This document shows, piece by piece, positions 47,042-55,606 of a stretch of 55,884 bases of DNA. The translations under genes and the position numbers were made by a program. The notes beneath the pieces were generated by a model, which did not search any database, was not told where the DNA came from, and saw only the letters and a program-made list of their open reading frames with translations. Positions within the stretch are counted from its first letter, which is position 1, and the number at the start of each line of letters is the position of its first letter. Source of the DNA: Lederbergia panacisoli (GTDB lineage Bacteria; Bacillota; Bacilli; Bacillales; Bacillaceae_C). The stretch spans positions 1-55,884 of the forward strand of contig NZ_JANJGU010000021.1 of the NCBI RefSeq assembly GCF_024626525.1, read 5' to 3'.

Positions 47042-47381
47042 CTAATTAATTATCATCACTTAGTAACTGCTAGAATTAAATAACTTTCCCTAATAAATCT
47101 GTTTCCTTCTATAAAGGGATAACGGAAAGTTATTCTATCGGCAGGGGGTTCCGCATGTATCGATATGTCCTTGTATGTCGATGGGAAGCTATTAGGGGAA
47201 AAAAGAGCTATGGAAGCAGCCAATCTTATGGAGTATGAGTGGAAGAAATGAATGAGTTTTTTAAAAGACTGTTCAGCAGCCTTTTTTAATAGGGAACGAT
47301 TTCCAGATTGTATTAGGTATTTATTTTTACGGTTTGAGTTTTACATCTATACTGCTATAAATAAGGGGGAAATTCGATATT
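47042..47381. other. Relic stretch
   Basis: A frame near 47170-47251 reads SLYVDGKLLGEKRAMEAANL and ends at TGA; it resembles the C-terminal VDGKLF segment of the protein at 52732 and is probably a fragment of a paralogue. A hairpin AAGACTG/CAGCCTT with TTTT at about 47261-47288 may terminate it. Confidence 0.4.
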
Positions 47382-47957
47382 ATGACTCAAGTTGTTTTGA
47401 TTAGACATGGGATAACTGACTGGAATACTGAAAGAAGAGCACAAGGACAGAGTGACATACCACTAAATGAAGAGGGACGTAAACAAGCCCGTGCATTGGC
47501 AAATCGATTGAATAGTGAGAAATGGGATCTGATTTTTTCCAGTGATCTTTCAAGAGCTAAAGAAACGGCAGAAATTCTGGCTCAAACACTTGGATTGAAC
47601 GTTCAAACAGATCACAGATTAAGAGAAATGCATAAAGGTGAAACAGAAGGAACCACTCTTGAAGAGAGAATAAATAGATGGGGGAGTGAGTGGGAAAGTT
47701 TATCCCTGGGAATTGAAGATGATAAATCGATAACCCTTAGAGGAACTTCATTTCTAACAGAAATTATGAATAAATTTAAAGGCAAAAGAATATTGGTTGT
47801 TAGTCATGGAGCTTTAATCGGCAATACATTAAAGAAATTAATCCCTTCTACAAATATTGTGTTTTTTCATAATACATCCATGACAACAATAAATTTCAAT
47901 GGTTCAGATTGGAAATGTGAACTTTTCAACTGCGCAAAACACCTAGCAAATGAATAA
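47382..47957 (+). CDS. Histidine phosphatase family protein (phosphoglycerate mutase-like)
   Basis: The 191 residues start with TQVVLIRHGITDWNTERRAQ, containing the catalytic RHG. They continue with LNEEGRKQARALANRL, SDLSRAKETAEIL, the acid residue in REMHKGETEG and the second catalytic His in VVSHGALI. AAGGGGGAAA lies upstream. The substrate cannot be predicted; relatives dephosphorylate sugar phosphates, nucleotides or cobalamin precursors. Confidence 0.93.
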   Translation: MTQVVLIRHGITDWNTERRAQGQSDIPLNEEGRKQARALANRLNSEKWDLIFSSDLSRAKETAEILAQTLGLNVQTDHRLREMHKGETEGTTLEERINRWGSEWESLSLGIEDDKSITLRGTSFLTEIMNKFKGKRILVVSHGALIGNTLKKLIPSTNIVFFHNTSMTTINFNGSDWKCELFNCAKHLANE

Positions 47958-48018
47958 AGAGATACTTTCAGTCAATTCATAGAAGTTGATAGGTGAATAA
48001 ATCTATTAAAAGTAATGG

Positions 48019-48054
48019 GTGCCCTCCTTCAAGATGGAGATGCACTTTTTTCTA
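48019..48054 (+). terminator. Terminator-like hairpin of the dispersed repeat family
   Basis: GTGCCCTCC and GGAGATGCAC pair around TTCAAGAT and are followed by six T. It lies after the histidine phosphatase gene. Confidence 0.7.
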
Positions 48055-48398
48055 GTTTATGAGAGTCGTTTTTTACTAAAGTGGCGGAACAAATTGACCG
48101 TTTATGCAATGATTTCTTTACTTGTTCCTATTGCCCTTCTTTATCATATAGTAACTATAAATTATAAAGTATCTATTGTTCATTTAATTATCGCAAGAAA
48201 ATTTCAGTAATTGAAATAAAATAATGGACATCATATACTTTTTTTGTAAGACTTTTCTCAATGGATAGCGGTTAAAAAATTGAAAGGATCAAATTAGAAC
48301 ATTCTTGGAGGTTCTATGAATATGGCAGTTGGTTGATATATGATCGATGTTTTAGTCAATCTGTGAAATGAAAATACATTTAAAAAGGAAGGTTTACT

Positions 48399-49151
48399 AT
48401 GATAGATGTAAAAGGAAAATGGGCACTGATTACTGGTGCAAGTAGAGGTGTGGGTTATCAAACAGCTCTTTTTATGGCAAAACAAGGTTGTAACCTTATT
48501 TTACATAGTAGAAGTCTAGAACATACAAAAAAAGTGTTGGAAGAGGTAAAGGCACTTGGTGTTGAAGCTTATACAGTTCAAGCGGAGCTTGCTAATCATG
48601 ATGAAGTGGTTGCAATGCTTGATGAAATTGAAGCGAAAGGGACAGCTGTTGATATTGTTTTCAATAATGCTGCTGTACAAATAGCCTACCGAAAAGATTA
48701 CTGGAAAACGCCAATTGAAGATTTTGAAATGAGCTTCCGAATTAATTTTATTTCTATTGTTACAATCTGTAATCGATTAATTCCAAAGATGATTGAACGT
48801 GGCTTTGGTCGTGTGATCAACACAACAAGTGGAATAAAAAATGAACCGGAGCAATCAGCTTATGCGGCAAGTAAGGCAGCACTTGATAAATTCACAAAAG
48901 ATTTAGCATCAAGACTGGAAGGAACGAATGTGATGATTAATATCACGGATCCGAATTGGTGTAAAACAGATTTAGGAGGCTCACAAGCACCTAATTCTGT
49001 AGAAAGCGCTGTTCCTGGCGTTGCAGTCGGTGCTTTTGTAGATGATAAGAAGAGCGGAAGGTTTTTCCACGCTTCGAATTTTTATGGTTTGTCACTTGTA
49101 GAAGCGGTGGAAAAAGCAGAAAAGATAGAAGCAAATCCTTACACAATTTAA
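48399..49151 (+). CDS. Short-chain dehydrogenase/reductase
   Basis: The 250 residues form a classical SDR. TGASRGVGYQTALF binds the cofactor, NNAAVQIAY matches the NNAG motif, the Ser is in NTTSGIKNE, and YAASKAALDKF holds the catalytic Tyr and Lys. AAAGGAAGG precedes the ATG. An NADPH preference is likely from the residues after the glycine loop (HSRS). Substrate unknown. Confidence 0.93.
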   Translation: MIDVKGKWALITGASRGVGYQTALFMAKQGCNLILHSRSLEHTKKVLEEVKALGVEAYTVQAELANHDEVVAMLDEIEAKGTAVDIVFNNAAVQIAYRKDYWKTPIEDFEMSFRINFISIVTICNRLIPKMIERGFGRVINTTSGIKNEPEQSAYAASKAALDKFTKDLASRLEGTNVMINITDPNWCKTDLGGSQAPNSVESAVPGVAVGAFVDDKKSGRFFHASNFYGLSLVEAVEKAEKIEANPYTI

Positions 49152-49171
49152 CTTGATAAATATGATTATAT

Positions 49172-49206
49172 GAGACCATAAAGAGTTTAACTTTTTATGG
49201 TCTCTC
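49172..49206. terminator. Hairpin after the SDR gene
   Basis: GAGACCATAAA and TTTATGGTCTC form an 11-bp stem around a short loop. The T-rich loop side and lack of a T-run after it make the terminator role tentative. Confidence 0.5.
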
Positions 49207-49356
49207 TGCATCTGAAATAAAAAAAGTAAAAACACGTTTATCTTGAAGATTTAGATTCTCTATTAAACAATTTACTCCATATAGTAAATTATTTCTTATT
49301 AAAATGTTAATAGGGCAGTTAGTTATAACAAGAATAGTCATATAGTAGGTGAAATA

Positions 49357-49791
49357 GTGGTTAAAGTTTTTGGGGAGAAGATAGATGGATATGATTATCC
49401 AATAAGAAAAGGGGTTTATGCTATTTGTTTTAATTCTACAATGGATAAAGTTTTAACTGTACGAAATTCCAAAGGTGATTATTTTTTACCGGGTGGCGGA
49501 ATTGAAAACGGCGAAGATAATGTAAGTTGCTTAGAAAGAGAGATGTTAGAAGAAACGGGATTTAAGATAGCGATAGGTCCTTATATTGGTAACGCTATGA
49601 AATATTTCAAATCAACCAAAGATGAGCCACTACTTAATAATGGATATTTTTATTTAATTGTATTGTCGGACAAGGTTCAGGAACCGATAGAAGAAGACCA
49701 CTACATTAGTTGGATTGATATGGTGAATGCTGAACAACTTCTAATCCATGAACACCATTATTGGGCGATAAAAGAAGGGTTACGCAAATAA
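49357..49791 (+). CDS. Nudix hydrolase
   Basis: The 144 residues start with GTG after AGGTGAAATA. The Nudix box is GGGIENGEDNVSCLEREMLE plus ETGF, with the full G5xE7xREUXEEXGU pattern. Early residues (DYPIRKGVYAICF) and later YFYLIVLSDKV fit small MutT-like enzymes. Substrate unknown. Confidence 0.9.
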   Translation: MVKVFGEKIDGYDYPIRKGVYAICFNSTMDKVLTVRNSKGDYFLPGGGIENGEDNVSCLEREMLEETGFKIAIGPYIGNAMKYFKSTKDEPLLNNGYFYLIVLSDKVQEPIEEDHYISWIDMVNAEQLLIHEHHYWAIKEGLRK

Positions 49792-49814
49792 ATATAACGT
49801 ATTCAAGTATCGGG

Positions 49815-49862
49815 GTGAATTTCTTCAAGAAGGAGAATTGCTCTTTTTTGTTGAAAAGAAGC
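49815..49862. repeat. Dispersed intergenic repeat fragment
   Basis: GGTGAATTTCTTCAAGAAGG, then GCTCTTTTTTGTTGAAAAG. It lies between two Nudix genes. Confidence 0.55.
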
Positions 49863-49912
49863 TTAAGAAGATTATAAAAAATGCGTATGAATATATGTCT
49901 GGGGGGAATTGA

Positions 49913-50329
49913 ATGTTCATTGTAAATGTAGAAGGTGCAATTCATCGAAATAACAAATGGCTTCTGATCCTTAGAAGTGAAAAAGAGGAACACGCAGGAG
50001 GCTCTCTTTCTCTTGTTGGTGGGAAGTGTGAAATTGAAGGGAATTCTTCTGATATTTTAGAAAGAACTCTGAAAAGAGAAATATTTGAAGAAGTAGGGAT
50101 CGAAGTGACAGATCTAAGATATGTAAATAGCTCTTCTTTTGTTACTGATTCGGGGCTTCATGTTATTGACATAGTTTTTATATGTCGTCATAAATCCGGT
50201 GAACCATTTGCTAAAAGCTCGGAAGAAGTTGATGATGTCATATGGATGACAACAAAAGAGATATTATCACACGATGGATTGCCCGCATATTTAAAAGAAA
50301 ATATAAAACTTGGTGAGAAACTATTATAA
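49913..50329 (+). CDS. Nudix hydrolase
   Basis: The 138 residues contain GGKCEIEGNSSDILERTLKR followed by EIFEEVGIEV. The REUXEEXGU half of the Nudix box is perfect; one or two extra residues in the first half make it slightly irregular. It starts at ATG after GGGGGG. It is the third Nudix gene within 8 kb. Confidence 0.88.
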   Translation: MFIVNVEGAIHRNNKWLLILRSEKEEHAGGSLSLVGGKCEIEGNSSDILERTLKREIFEEVGIEVTDLRYVNSSSFVTDSGLHVIDIVFICRHKSGEPFAKSSEEVDDVIWMTTKEILSHDGLPAYLKENIKLGEKLL

Positions 50330-50460
50330 TAATCTCGTTGCTGCAATAACGAAGAACGGCTTTTTCCCCATTGAAGCAACGAAGGATAAATGTCAAACTA
50401 CGTCAAAATTAATGTAAGATAAGAGATTTAAGCTAATGAGATTTCGGAGGAAGATTTCTA

Positions 50461-50973
50461 ATGAATATAACATTATCAATTGTTCCTTATGAGGATAAAG
50501 TGGTTCTTTCTAATTTAATTCAATTATATCGTTATGACAGTAGTGAATTTGATGGTTACATATTAGGTCAGCACGGTCTATATTTGTATAAGTACCTTGA
50601 TCATCAATGGACAGAAGATCATCGTCGTCCATTGATAGTTAAAGTTGACGGAGAAATTGCGGGTTTCGCATTAATTTCCCTTGATATACCAAGAGACTTC
50701 ACAAAACTAAGTAACGCTGAAAAAACAAACGTGATAAGTGACTTTTTCATAATGCGAAAGTTTCGACGTAAAGGTATTGGCAGGCAAGTTGCCTTTTCTA
50801 TATTTGAACAGTTTAAGGGGGTATGGGAAGTGAGGCAAACTTATGAAAATAAACCTGCTTATACTTTTTGGAAAAAAGTAATTTCAGAGTTTACGAAAGA
50901 CTCTTCATATCAAGAAGAGATGTTAGAAAATGAACTGTGGCATGGACCAGTTATGGTTTTTCAATCAAATTAA
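50461..50973 (+). CDS. GNAT-family N-acetyltransferase
   Basis: The 170 residues match predicted acetyltransferases with a long N-terminal part (LIQLYRYDSSEFDGYILGQH). The acetyl-CoA loop is FIMRKFRRKGIGRQVAFSIF, and the later ENKPAYTFWKKVI is the C-terminal GNAT helix. GGAGGAAGATTTCTA precedes the ATG. Substrate unknown. Confidence 0.88.
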   Translation: MNITLSIVPYEDKVVLSNLIQLYRYDSSEFDGYILGQHGLYLYKYLDHQWTEDHRRPLIVKVDGEIAGFALISLDIPRDFTKLSNAEKTNVISDFFIMRKFRRKGIGRQVAFSIFEQFKGVWEVRQTYENKPAYTFWKKVISEFTKDSSYQEEMLENELWHGPVMVFQSN

Positions 50974-51002
50974 AGTTATAAATGCAATGAGAAATGGGAG
51001 TT

Positions 51003-51075
51003 AGTTCACTGGAGCGGTAATGCAAGAAGGATTATCGCTTATTTTTGTTGAAGATATTGTACGAACGGGGAAGGT
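51003..51075. repeat. Dispersed intergenic repeat fragment with hairpin
   Basis: GTTCACTGGAGCGGTAAT pairs in part with ATTATCGC and is followed by TTATTTTTGTTGAAG and ACGAACGGGGAAGGTTTA, in the same order as the 54650 copy. Confidence 0.55.
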
Positions 51076-51135
51076 TTATAAAAGAAGTGTTGAAATCATT
51101 TATTTACATTACATAAGGGGAAAGGATATATCTAT

Positions 51136-51783
51136 ATGAAAGGTATTAGAAAATCGAAAGTTATTATCTTATCATTTTCGTTTTTATTAATAAGTACCAT
51201 ATTATTAGGGTGCAATAATAGTGATGATTTACAACTTAAGCCAACTTCGACAGATGAAGTTGATATCGATGTAAAAAATATGGAAGTAAATATTTCAGAA
51301 TACATAAATGAAATAGATTCGCTGCAAAGGCAAACAGAATTTTTGAATGAGCAAAATCAATATTTAGTGGATGTTATTAAAAAAGTATCAGAAGATTTTT
51401 CGGATGAAGAAATGTTGGAGTTTTCCCGAAGTCAATTTATATATGATTTACAAGTTAATGGTGAATCTATTCCCAAAAATGGAGAGATGTCTATTGCTTC
51501 AGGCAATATGGAAATCTTATTATCGGAAAGAAGTATGGGGTACGATTTTTTACAACCTGATTGGTTAGAAAAGGGAAAAGTTAATGGGAACTATATTGAC
51601 CATATATTAAATTTTGATACTACAGATTGGACAGCAGCTGGAAGAGATGGCACTGTCAGTACAGCCCAAGGTTATGAAACAACAAATGTCAAAGCAGGAG
51701 AACGGATTTCCTTTAATATTACGGATGAATTGAAAGAACGATTAAACCTTGATACAAATTTAATACAGATTGAAGTTAACTAA
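51136..51783 (+). CDS. Lipoprotein with coiled-coil segment, unknown function
   Basis: The 215 residues have a lipoprotein signal with lipobox STILLGCNN (Cys about residue 26), a short coiled coil (about 50-90) and a beta-rich C-terminal domain with FDTTDWTAAGRDGTVSTAQG. It should be anchored outside the membrane. I recognise no family. It lies upstream of the second ECF sigma gene but is a separate unit with a 400-base gap. Confidence 0.75.
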   Translation: MKGIRKSKVIILSFSFLLISTILLGCNNSDDLQLKPTSTDEVDIDVKNMEVNISEYINEIDSLQRQTEFLNEQNQYLVDVIKKVSEDFSDEEMLEFSRSQFIYDLQVNGESIPKNGEMSIASGNMEILLSERSMGYDFLQPDWLEKGKVNGNYIDHILNFDTTDWTAAGRDGTVSTAQGYETTNVKAGERISFNITDELKERLNLDTNLIQIEVN

Positions 51784-52080
51784 GATCCGTTTTATATAAT
51801 AGGAATAGTTGAGGATTTTATTCAGATAATCTTTATTGTGACAGAATGTACTTAAAGTAAAGGGATGCGTTAATCGACTATGATTAATCGGAAATGCTTA
51901 ATGACAATTGTAGTGCAATTTTGTTTATGCATACAGCATACTATGTAGCTTGGTTCCCAAGTGGAATTTATGGTGCTTGTTCAACAGATGCTAGACCTTT
52001 ACAATGACTGCTGCAGCTGTTACCGAGCAACAGAAGGCGTAAAAAAGGTTAAAGAAAAGAGATTTATTTCATAGAACTTA
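51784..52080. other. Intergenic stretch with a short relic frame
   Basis: A short frame near 51932-52006 reads AYYVAWFPSGIYGACSTDAR and ends at TGA. It has no start site and no recognised family. The rest holds nothing I can name. Confidence 0.35.
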
Positions 52081-52114
52081 ATGTTAAGGCTACTCTAATG
52101 AGTGGCTTTTTTCT
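52081..52114 (+). terminator. Terminator upstream of the second ECF unit
   Basis: AAGGCTACTC and GAGTGGCTT pair around TAAT (with one bulge), followed by TTTTTCTTTTT. Confidence 0.7.
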
Positions 52115-52128
52115 TTTTAACTGAAAAA

Positions 52129-52154
52129 TGAAACCTAAGCTTGATTCAGTCGTC
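52129..52154 (+). promoter_or_regulatory. ECF-type promoter (autoregulation of the second sigma factor)
   Basis: TGAAAC (52129-52134), a 16-base spacer and CGTC (52151-52154) match the consensus of Bacillus ECF sigma promoters (SigW, SigX, SigM type). It lies 33 bases before the TTG start of the sigma gene. Autoregulation is usual in these systems. The promoter also argues against the longer in-frame start at 52128. Confidence 0.75.
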
Positions 52155-52187
52155 TTAGCAGTAAGTGAGAAATGGGGTGGTATAAGT

Positions 52188-52730
52188 TTGAGTAAAGTAA
52201 TTAGCAAAGATAATATATTTCCAGAAAATAAAGATGTATGGTTTGAAGGGATTATGAGTGAATATGGAGATAGGTTAACTAAGCTTGCCTATAACTATAC
52301 AAAGGATTGGAATCTTGCAGAGGATATAGTACAGGATGTATTCATTGCTTGTTATAAAGAATATGAGAACATCGATAAAATTATATCATTTAAAGCTTGG
52401 ATATTTAGGATCACGATAAACAAGTGTAAAGATTTATTAAAGAGTTCGCTTTTTAAAAGAGTTGTTACGAATTCTAACTTGCTTACATTTACAAAATCAT
52501 CGGAATTACCACCGGAAATGGTTCTAATAAAGAATAGTGAGGAAGAATATTTATCTACTTGTGTGTTAGAACTGCCAATTAAATATCGTGAAGTTATTAC
52601 TCTATATTATTATGAAGAATTATCAATTGAAGAGATTAGTGAAATCCTGAAGATAAATAAAAATACGATAAAAACTAGAATGAGCAGGGCAAGGGTGAAA
52701 TTGAAAATATTACTAGAAAGGTGGCGATAA
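52188..52730 (+). CDS. ECF RNA polymerase sigma factor (second of two)
   Basis: The 180 residues begin at TTG 52188 after GGGGTGG. Region 2 has LTKLAYNYTKDWNLAEDIVQ, DVFIACYKEY and WIFRITINKCKDLLK; region 4 has LPIKYREVITLYYYEELSIE and EISEILKINKNTIKTRMSRA. It is paralogous to the factor at 34643, and the shared WL/F-I-R-I-T-I-N-K-C-K-D stretch is nearly identical. The next gene begins 1 base after its stop. Confidence 0.94.
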   Translation: MSKVISKDNIFPENKDVWFEGIMSEYGDRLTKLAYNYTKDWNLAEDIVQDVFIACYKEYENIDKIISFKAWIFRITINKCKDLLKSSLFKRVVTNSNLLTFTKSSELPPEMVLIKNSEEEYLSTCVLELPIKYREVITLYYYEELSIEEISEILKINKNTIKTRMSRARVKLKILLERWR

Positions 52731-52731
52731 A

Positions 52732-53754
52732 ATGGAGAAAGAACTTAGGAACTTGCGAAAAGCAATGAATTCTTCCACTCACAAAGGGGTACGTTTTACA
52801 GAAATACAGAGAGAAAAGATTTGGGCCGGTGTACGACAGGAAAAAATAACTGTGCATAGAAAGCCAAAGTTATATATTTACTTAATCTCCTCTGCGGCAG
52901 TATTTTTATTTGTCCTGCTATTCTCTTCTGAATTAACACTATACTTATCCTCAAAAGATGGCGGAAAGCAAGGGACAAACGAGGATATTAAAAGTGAATG
53001 GGAGATTAGAAAGGTATACAAAAGAAATGGCAAGATACTATTTACTGTCCTCCCACATACTTATCTGTCAGCTGGAAAGCCTTTAAGCTATTTGTTTAGT
53101 TTTAAGGAACCTTTTGATGCCTATAAGGGAAAATATATAGAAATATACGCGATCCATAAGGAGACAGGTGAGCGTTTTAATGTATTAACTTCAGAAAAGA
53201 TTTCCGAACCTTCCCCCGGTTATTCGAGTTTGGATAGTTTTACTACCACTTTAACTTTACCAAAAGGTGGAATTTGGAAATACCAGGTTTATTTAAATAA
53301 TAAATTGTATGGTGATGTTGTATTAAGTGTTGAGGAAGAAACATTTTTACCAATAAATATACCTAATTTTGTCCAAAAAAGTGACTTTGAAAAGATTGAC
53401 TGGAACCAAAAAGCTGTCTATATAGATCACAATATCTTAGGTAATGAAAATAAATCGGGAGTTATTGGCGCCGATATGCCAAGCGTAAACATCAACCAAA
53501 AGTGGATGTGGCATCTTTGGTGGACAGAAAGTCCAAAAGAAAAGATGCTAACTGTCGTTGGTTTTCATAAAGAAACTGGAACTGTCCATCAGATTCTTAC
53601 AACAGATTGGTCTATAGGTCTTGGTGGAACGAATAATGGAGCAGATGCTCATATACCATCAAGCGTAAATTTTCCAGTGGCAGGAGAATGGGCGATATTA
53701 CTTTATGTTGATGGAAAGTTATTCGATATATTGGCTTATAACATAGTGGAATAG
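52732..53754 (+). CDS. Membrane protein coupled to ECF sigma factor, probable anti-sigma factor
   Basis: The 340 residues have a 45-residue basic cytoplasmic part, one span (about residues 47-67, YIYLISSAAVFLFVLLFSS) and a large extracellular region. The latter repeats a similar layout twice: FTTTLTLPKGGIWKYQVYLN and VNFPVAGEWAILLYVDGKLF, each ending a beta-sandwich-like half. Order and topology fit an anti-sigma factor without zinc motif. DUF4871-like domains have such W-x-Y-x-V-Y repeats, but I am not certain. Confidence 0.75.
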   Translation: MEKELRNLRKAMNSSTHKGVRFTEIQREKIWAGVRQEKITVHRKPKLYIYLISSAAVFLFVLLFSSELTLYLSSKDGGKQGTNEDIKSEWEIRKVYKRNGKILFTVLPHTYLSAGKPLSYLFSFKEPFDAYKGKYIEIYAIHKETGERFNVLTSEKISEPSPGYSSLDSFTTTLTLPKGGIWKYQVYLNNKLYGDVVLSVEEETFLPINIPNFVQKSDFEKIDWNQKAVYIDHNILGNENKSGVIGADMPSVNINQKWMWHLWWTESPKEKMLTVVGFHKETGTVHQILTTDWSIGLGGTNNGADAHIPSSVNFPVAGEWAILLYVDGKLFDILAYNIVE

Positions 53755-53785
53755 AAATATTTTATTGCCAAAAAGGAGTGGAATT

Positions 53786-53869
53786 ATGGAGACGGAAAGA
53801 CCAGCAACAGCAAGGGGGTTCTTTGAATTCAAAAAACCAACCCTTTCCCAATTAACCCAATTATATTAA
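53786..53869 (+). CDS. Possible 27-residue peptide
   Basis: The ATG at 53786 follows AAAAAGGAGTGG. The frame encodes METERPATARGFFEFKKPTL and seven more residues before TAA. Strong ribosome binding but no known family. It may be the 5' remnant of a larger gene. It lies between the anti-sigma gene and the DUF2628 gene. Confidence 0.45.
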   Translation: METERPATARGFFEFKKPTLSQLTQLY

Positions 53870-53925
53870 TCTTATTGAATAAGGTTATTTTTTTCAATCT
53901 AAGAATTAATTGAGGGGATGGGGCA

Positions 53926-54387
53926 ATGTCTGAAACAGATAAAAAAGAATTGAAATATTATGTTGGGGAAAAATCAGATTTGTATTTTCGAAGATGGGAA
54001 ACAGAATTGGGAGAAGTTTCAAAGACTAGTTGGAACTTCTCAGCATTCTTTTTAACGGTTTTTTGGGCAGCTTATCGCAAAATGTATGGGTTGGCTATTG
54101 GTATATTAATAGCGTTTTTCATTATTGATATTATCGCAAGTAGTACAGGAATGAATGATGTTTTATATGTACTTATTGTATGGGGAACAGTAGGATTATT
54201 TCTGGGCTTGTTTGGAAATTACCTTTATTACAAACATGCAAAAAAGAAAATTAGAAAACTTAATAGAAATTCGCAAAATTTTTGGGATGAAATTGATCGT
54301 GTAGGCGGAACGAGTTTCAAAGGGGTACTAATTGGAATCGTTTTATATATGGCATATGGCTTCCTTGCAAGCACATTACTCTATTAG
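53926..54387 (+). CDS. DUF2628-family membrane protein
   Basis: The 153 residues have a soluble start and then SWNFSAFFLTVFWAAYRKMY, the defining DUF2628 segment, with about four spans. YYKHAKKKIRKLNR is a basic loop. GAGGGGATGGGG precedes the ATG. Function unknown. A strong terminator follows. Confidence 0.85.
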   Translation: MSETDKKELKYYVGEKSDLYFRRWETELGEVSKTSWNFSAFFLTVFWAAYRKMYGLAIGILIAFFIIDIIASSTGMNDVLYVLIVWGTVGLFLGLFGNYLYYKHAKKKIRKLNRNSQNFWDEIDRVGGTSFKGVLIGIVLYMAYGFLASTLLY

Positions 54388-54405
54388 TAGGGGAAACCCT
54401 TCTCA

Positions 54406-54453
54406 GACTGTAGATAAACCCGAAGAATTCGAGTTTGTCTACTGTCTTTTTTC
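54406..54453 (+). terminator. Terminator of the DUF2628 gene
   Basis: GACTGTAGATAAACCCG and CGAGTTTGTCTACTGTC form a long stem with few mismatches, followed by six T. Confidence 0.92.
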
Positions 54454-54649
54454 TTTTTACAATATTAATAAGTATAAAATGGGGTGATGGAACCTTTCTA
54501 ACTACCAACAGTTTCACTAAAAAGCATGTCCTATTAGTCTGATTTTTGCCGATTCTGCAAGGGTGATAGTTTGTGAAGTGGCCGAAACTCGAAGTCGTTC
54601 CTTGGTAAACGAAACATCATTAGGATAATGTAATCAAGTTTGTCAAAGT

Positions 54650-54735
54650 TTGCACTTAAACTAAAGGGGGCAATACTTCAACAACGGAGGGCGCTTTTTC
54701 TTATTGAAGTAACGAGGCAGGTTAATCGAACAAGG
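54650..54735. repeat. Dispersed intergenic repeat, most complete copy
   Basis: The order is ACTTAAACTAAAGGGGGCAA, TACTTCAACAACGGAGG, GCGCTTTTTCTTATTGAAG and TAACGAGGCAGGTTA. Related fragments occur at 27780, 39825, 43698, 45340, 45908, 48019, 49815, 50334 and 51003. It fills the gap between the DUF2628 gene and the last gene. Confidence 0.65.
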
Positions 54736-54821
54736 AAATTTATGGGGAGTCGTTAAAAATTAAAATACAGTCTACTAGTTGTTATTAAGATTATGTAATG
54801 AAACTTTAGGAGTGAGTACGA

Positions 54822-55355
54822 ATGCGTGAAAATGAAAAAGTATATCCTAATTGCCCAATTATTACGAGGACAGTAGAGGTTAGTGGACTTACAAAATCGC
54901 AGCTTATGCTGAAAATGAAACAATACTCTATCTTGATGAATGAGTCTGGAGAAAAGTTATTAAATGATAATAAATTTACCACATCTGAAACAAAGTACAG
55001 TATACAGACGGTTGAAATAACTGTTGGCGATCTTGGCTTTCCTGCCGGAGCTACTACGGCTCAGCTCTTTAAAAGAGCGAGTGACCTTGGTTTGGAATTG
55101 TGTCCTCTTGAGCTGGGACCCTACCTTAGACTGCAGTTTCTGGATCAACCCGAAGGTTATTTTGGGAAGCCTATAAGGCAACATCAGGCTCCATTTGGTT
55201 CCATCACAATAGCATCAGAAATACTAACTGAAGACTATGATTTTCCAAAAGGGTTTTACCTTAGACGAATTAACGGCGAATTATGGCTACGAGGGTACCA
55301 CGCCGATCATTTGTATGTTTGGAACCCCGATGACTATTTTATCTTTTGCAAATAA
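54822..55355 (+). CDS. Conserved hypothetical protein, 177 residues
   Basis: The start is ATG at 54822 after AGGAGTGAG. No signal or span. Segments such as VGDLGFPAGATTAQLFKRAS, LGLELCPLELGPYLRLQFLD and FPKGFYLRRINGELWLRGYH look like a widespread uncharacterised bacterial family, with WNPDDYFIFCK at the end. I cannot assign a function or domain name. Confidence 0.8.
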   Translation: MRENEKVYPNCPIITRTVEVSGLTKSQLMLKMKQYSILMNESGEKLLNDNKFTTSETKYSIQTVEITVGDLGFPAGATTAQLFKRASDLGLELCPLELGPYLRLQFLDQPEGYFGKPIRQHQAPFGSITIASEILTEDYDFPKGFYLRRINGELWLRGYHADHLYVWNPDDYFIFCK

Positions 55356-55465
55356 AAATGACTTGAAAATGGTAATTTGTAATTTATCCTTTTTTAGAGA
55401 ATGTATCACCCGCTTTTCTTTAACTAAAGCAGGCGTTTCTGCAAATGGATAATGCTAAATAGATA

Positions 55466-55606
55466 AATGGTGGCTACAATGAGGATCACCGTATTTTTAG
55501 TTCGGAGTATGAAGCTTAAGAATGGACAGATGCTTTATATCGGGATTTTGTTGCTTATTTAGATAATCAAATTAATGTAGGATATGCAACACCTGATGAA
55601 AAGTAA
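55466..55606 (+). pseudogene. Remnant of an unknown gene with internal stop
   Basis: In one frame the sequence reads INGGYNEDHRIFSSEYEA, TAA, EWTDALYRDFVAYLDNQINV and GYATPDEK before TAA at 55604. The frame is otherwise uninterrupted, and composition looks coding on both sides of the stop. There is no start site. Probably the C-terminal 45 residues of a decayed gene. Confidence 0.5.
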
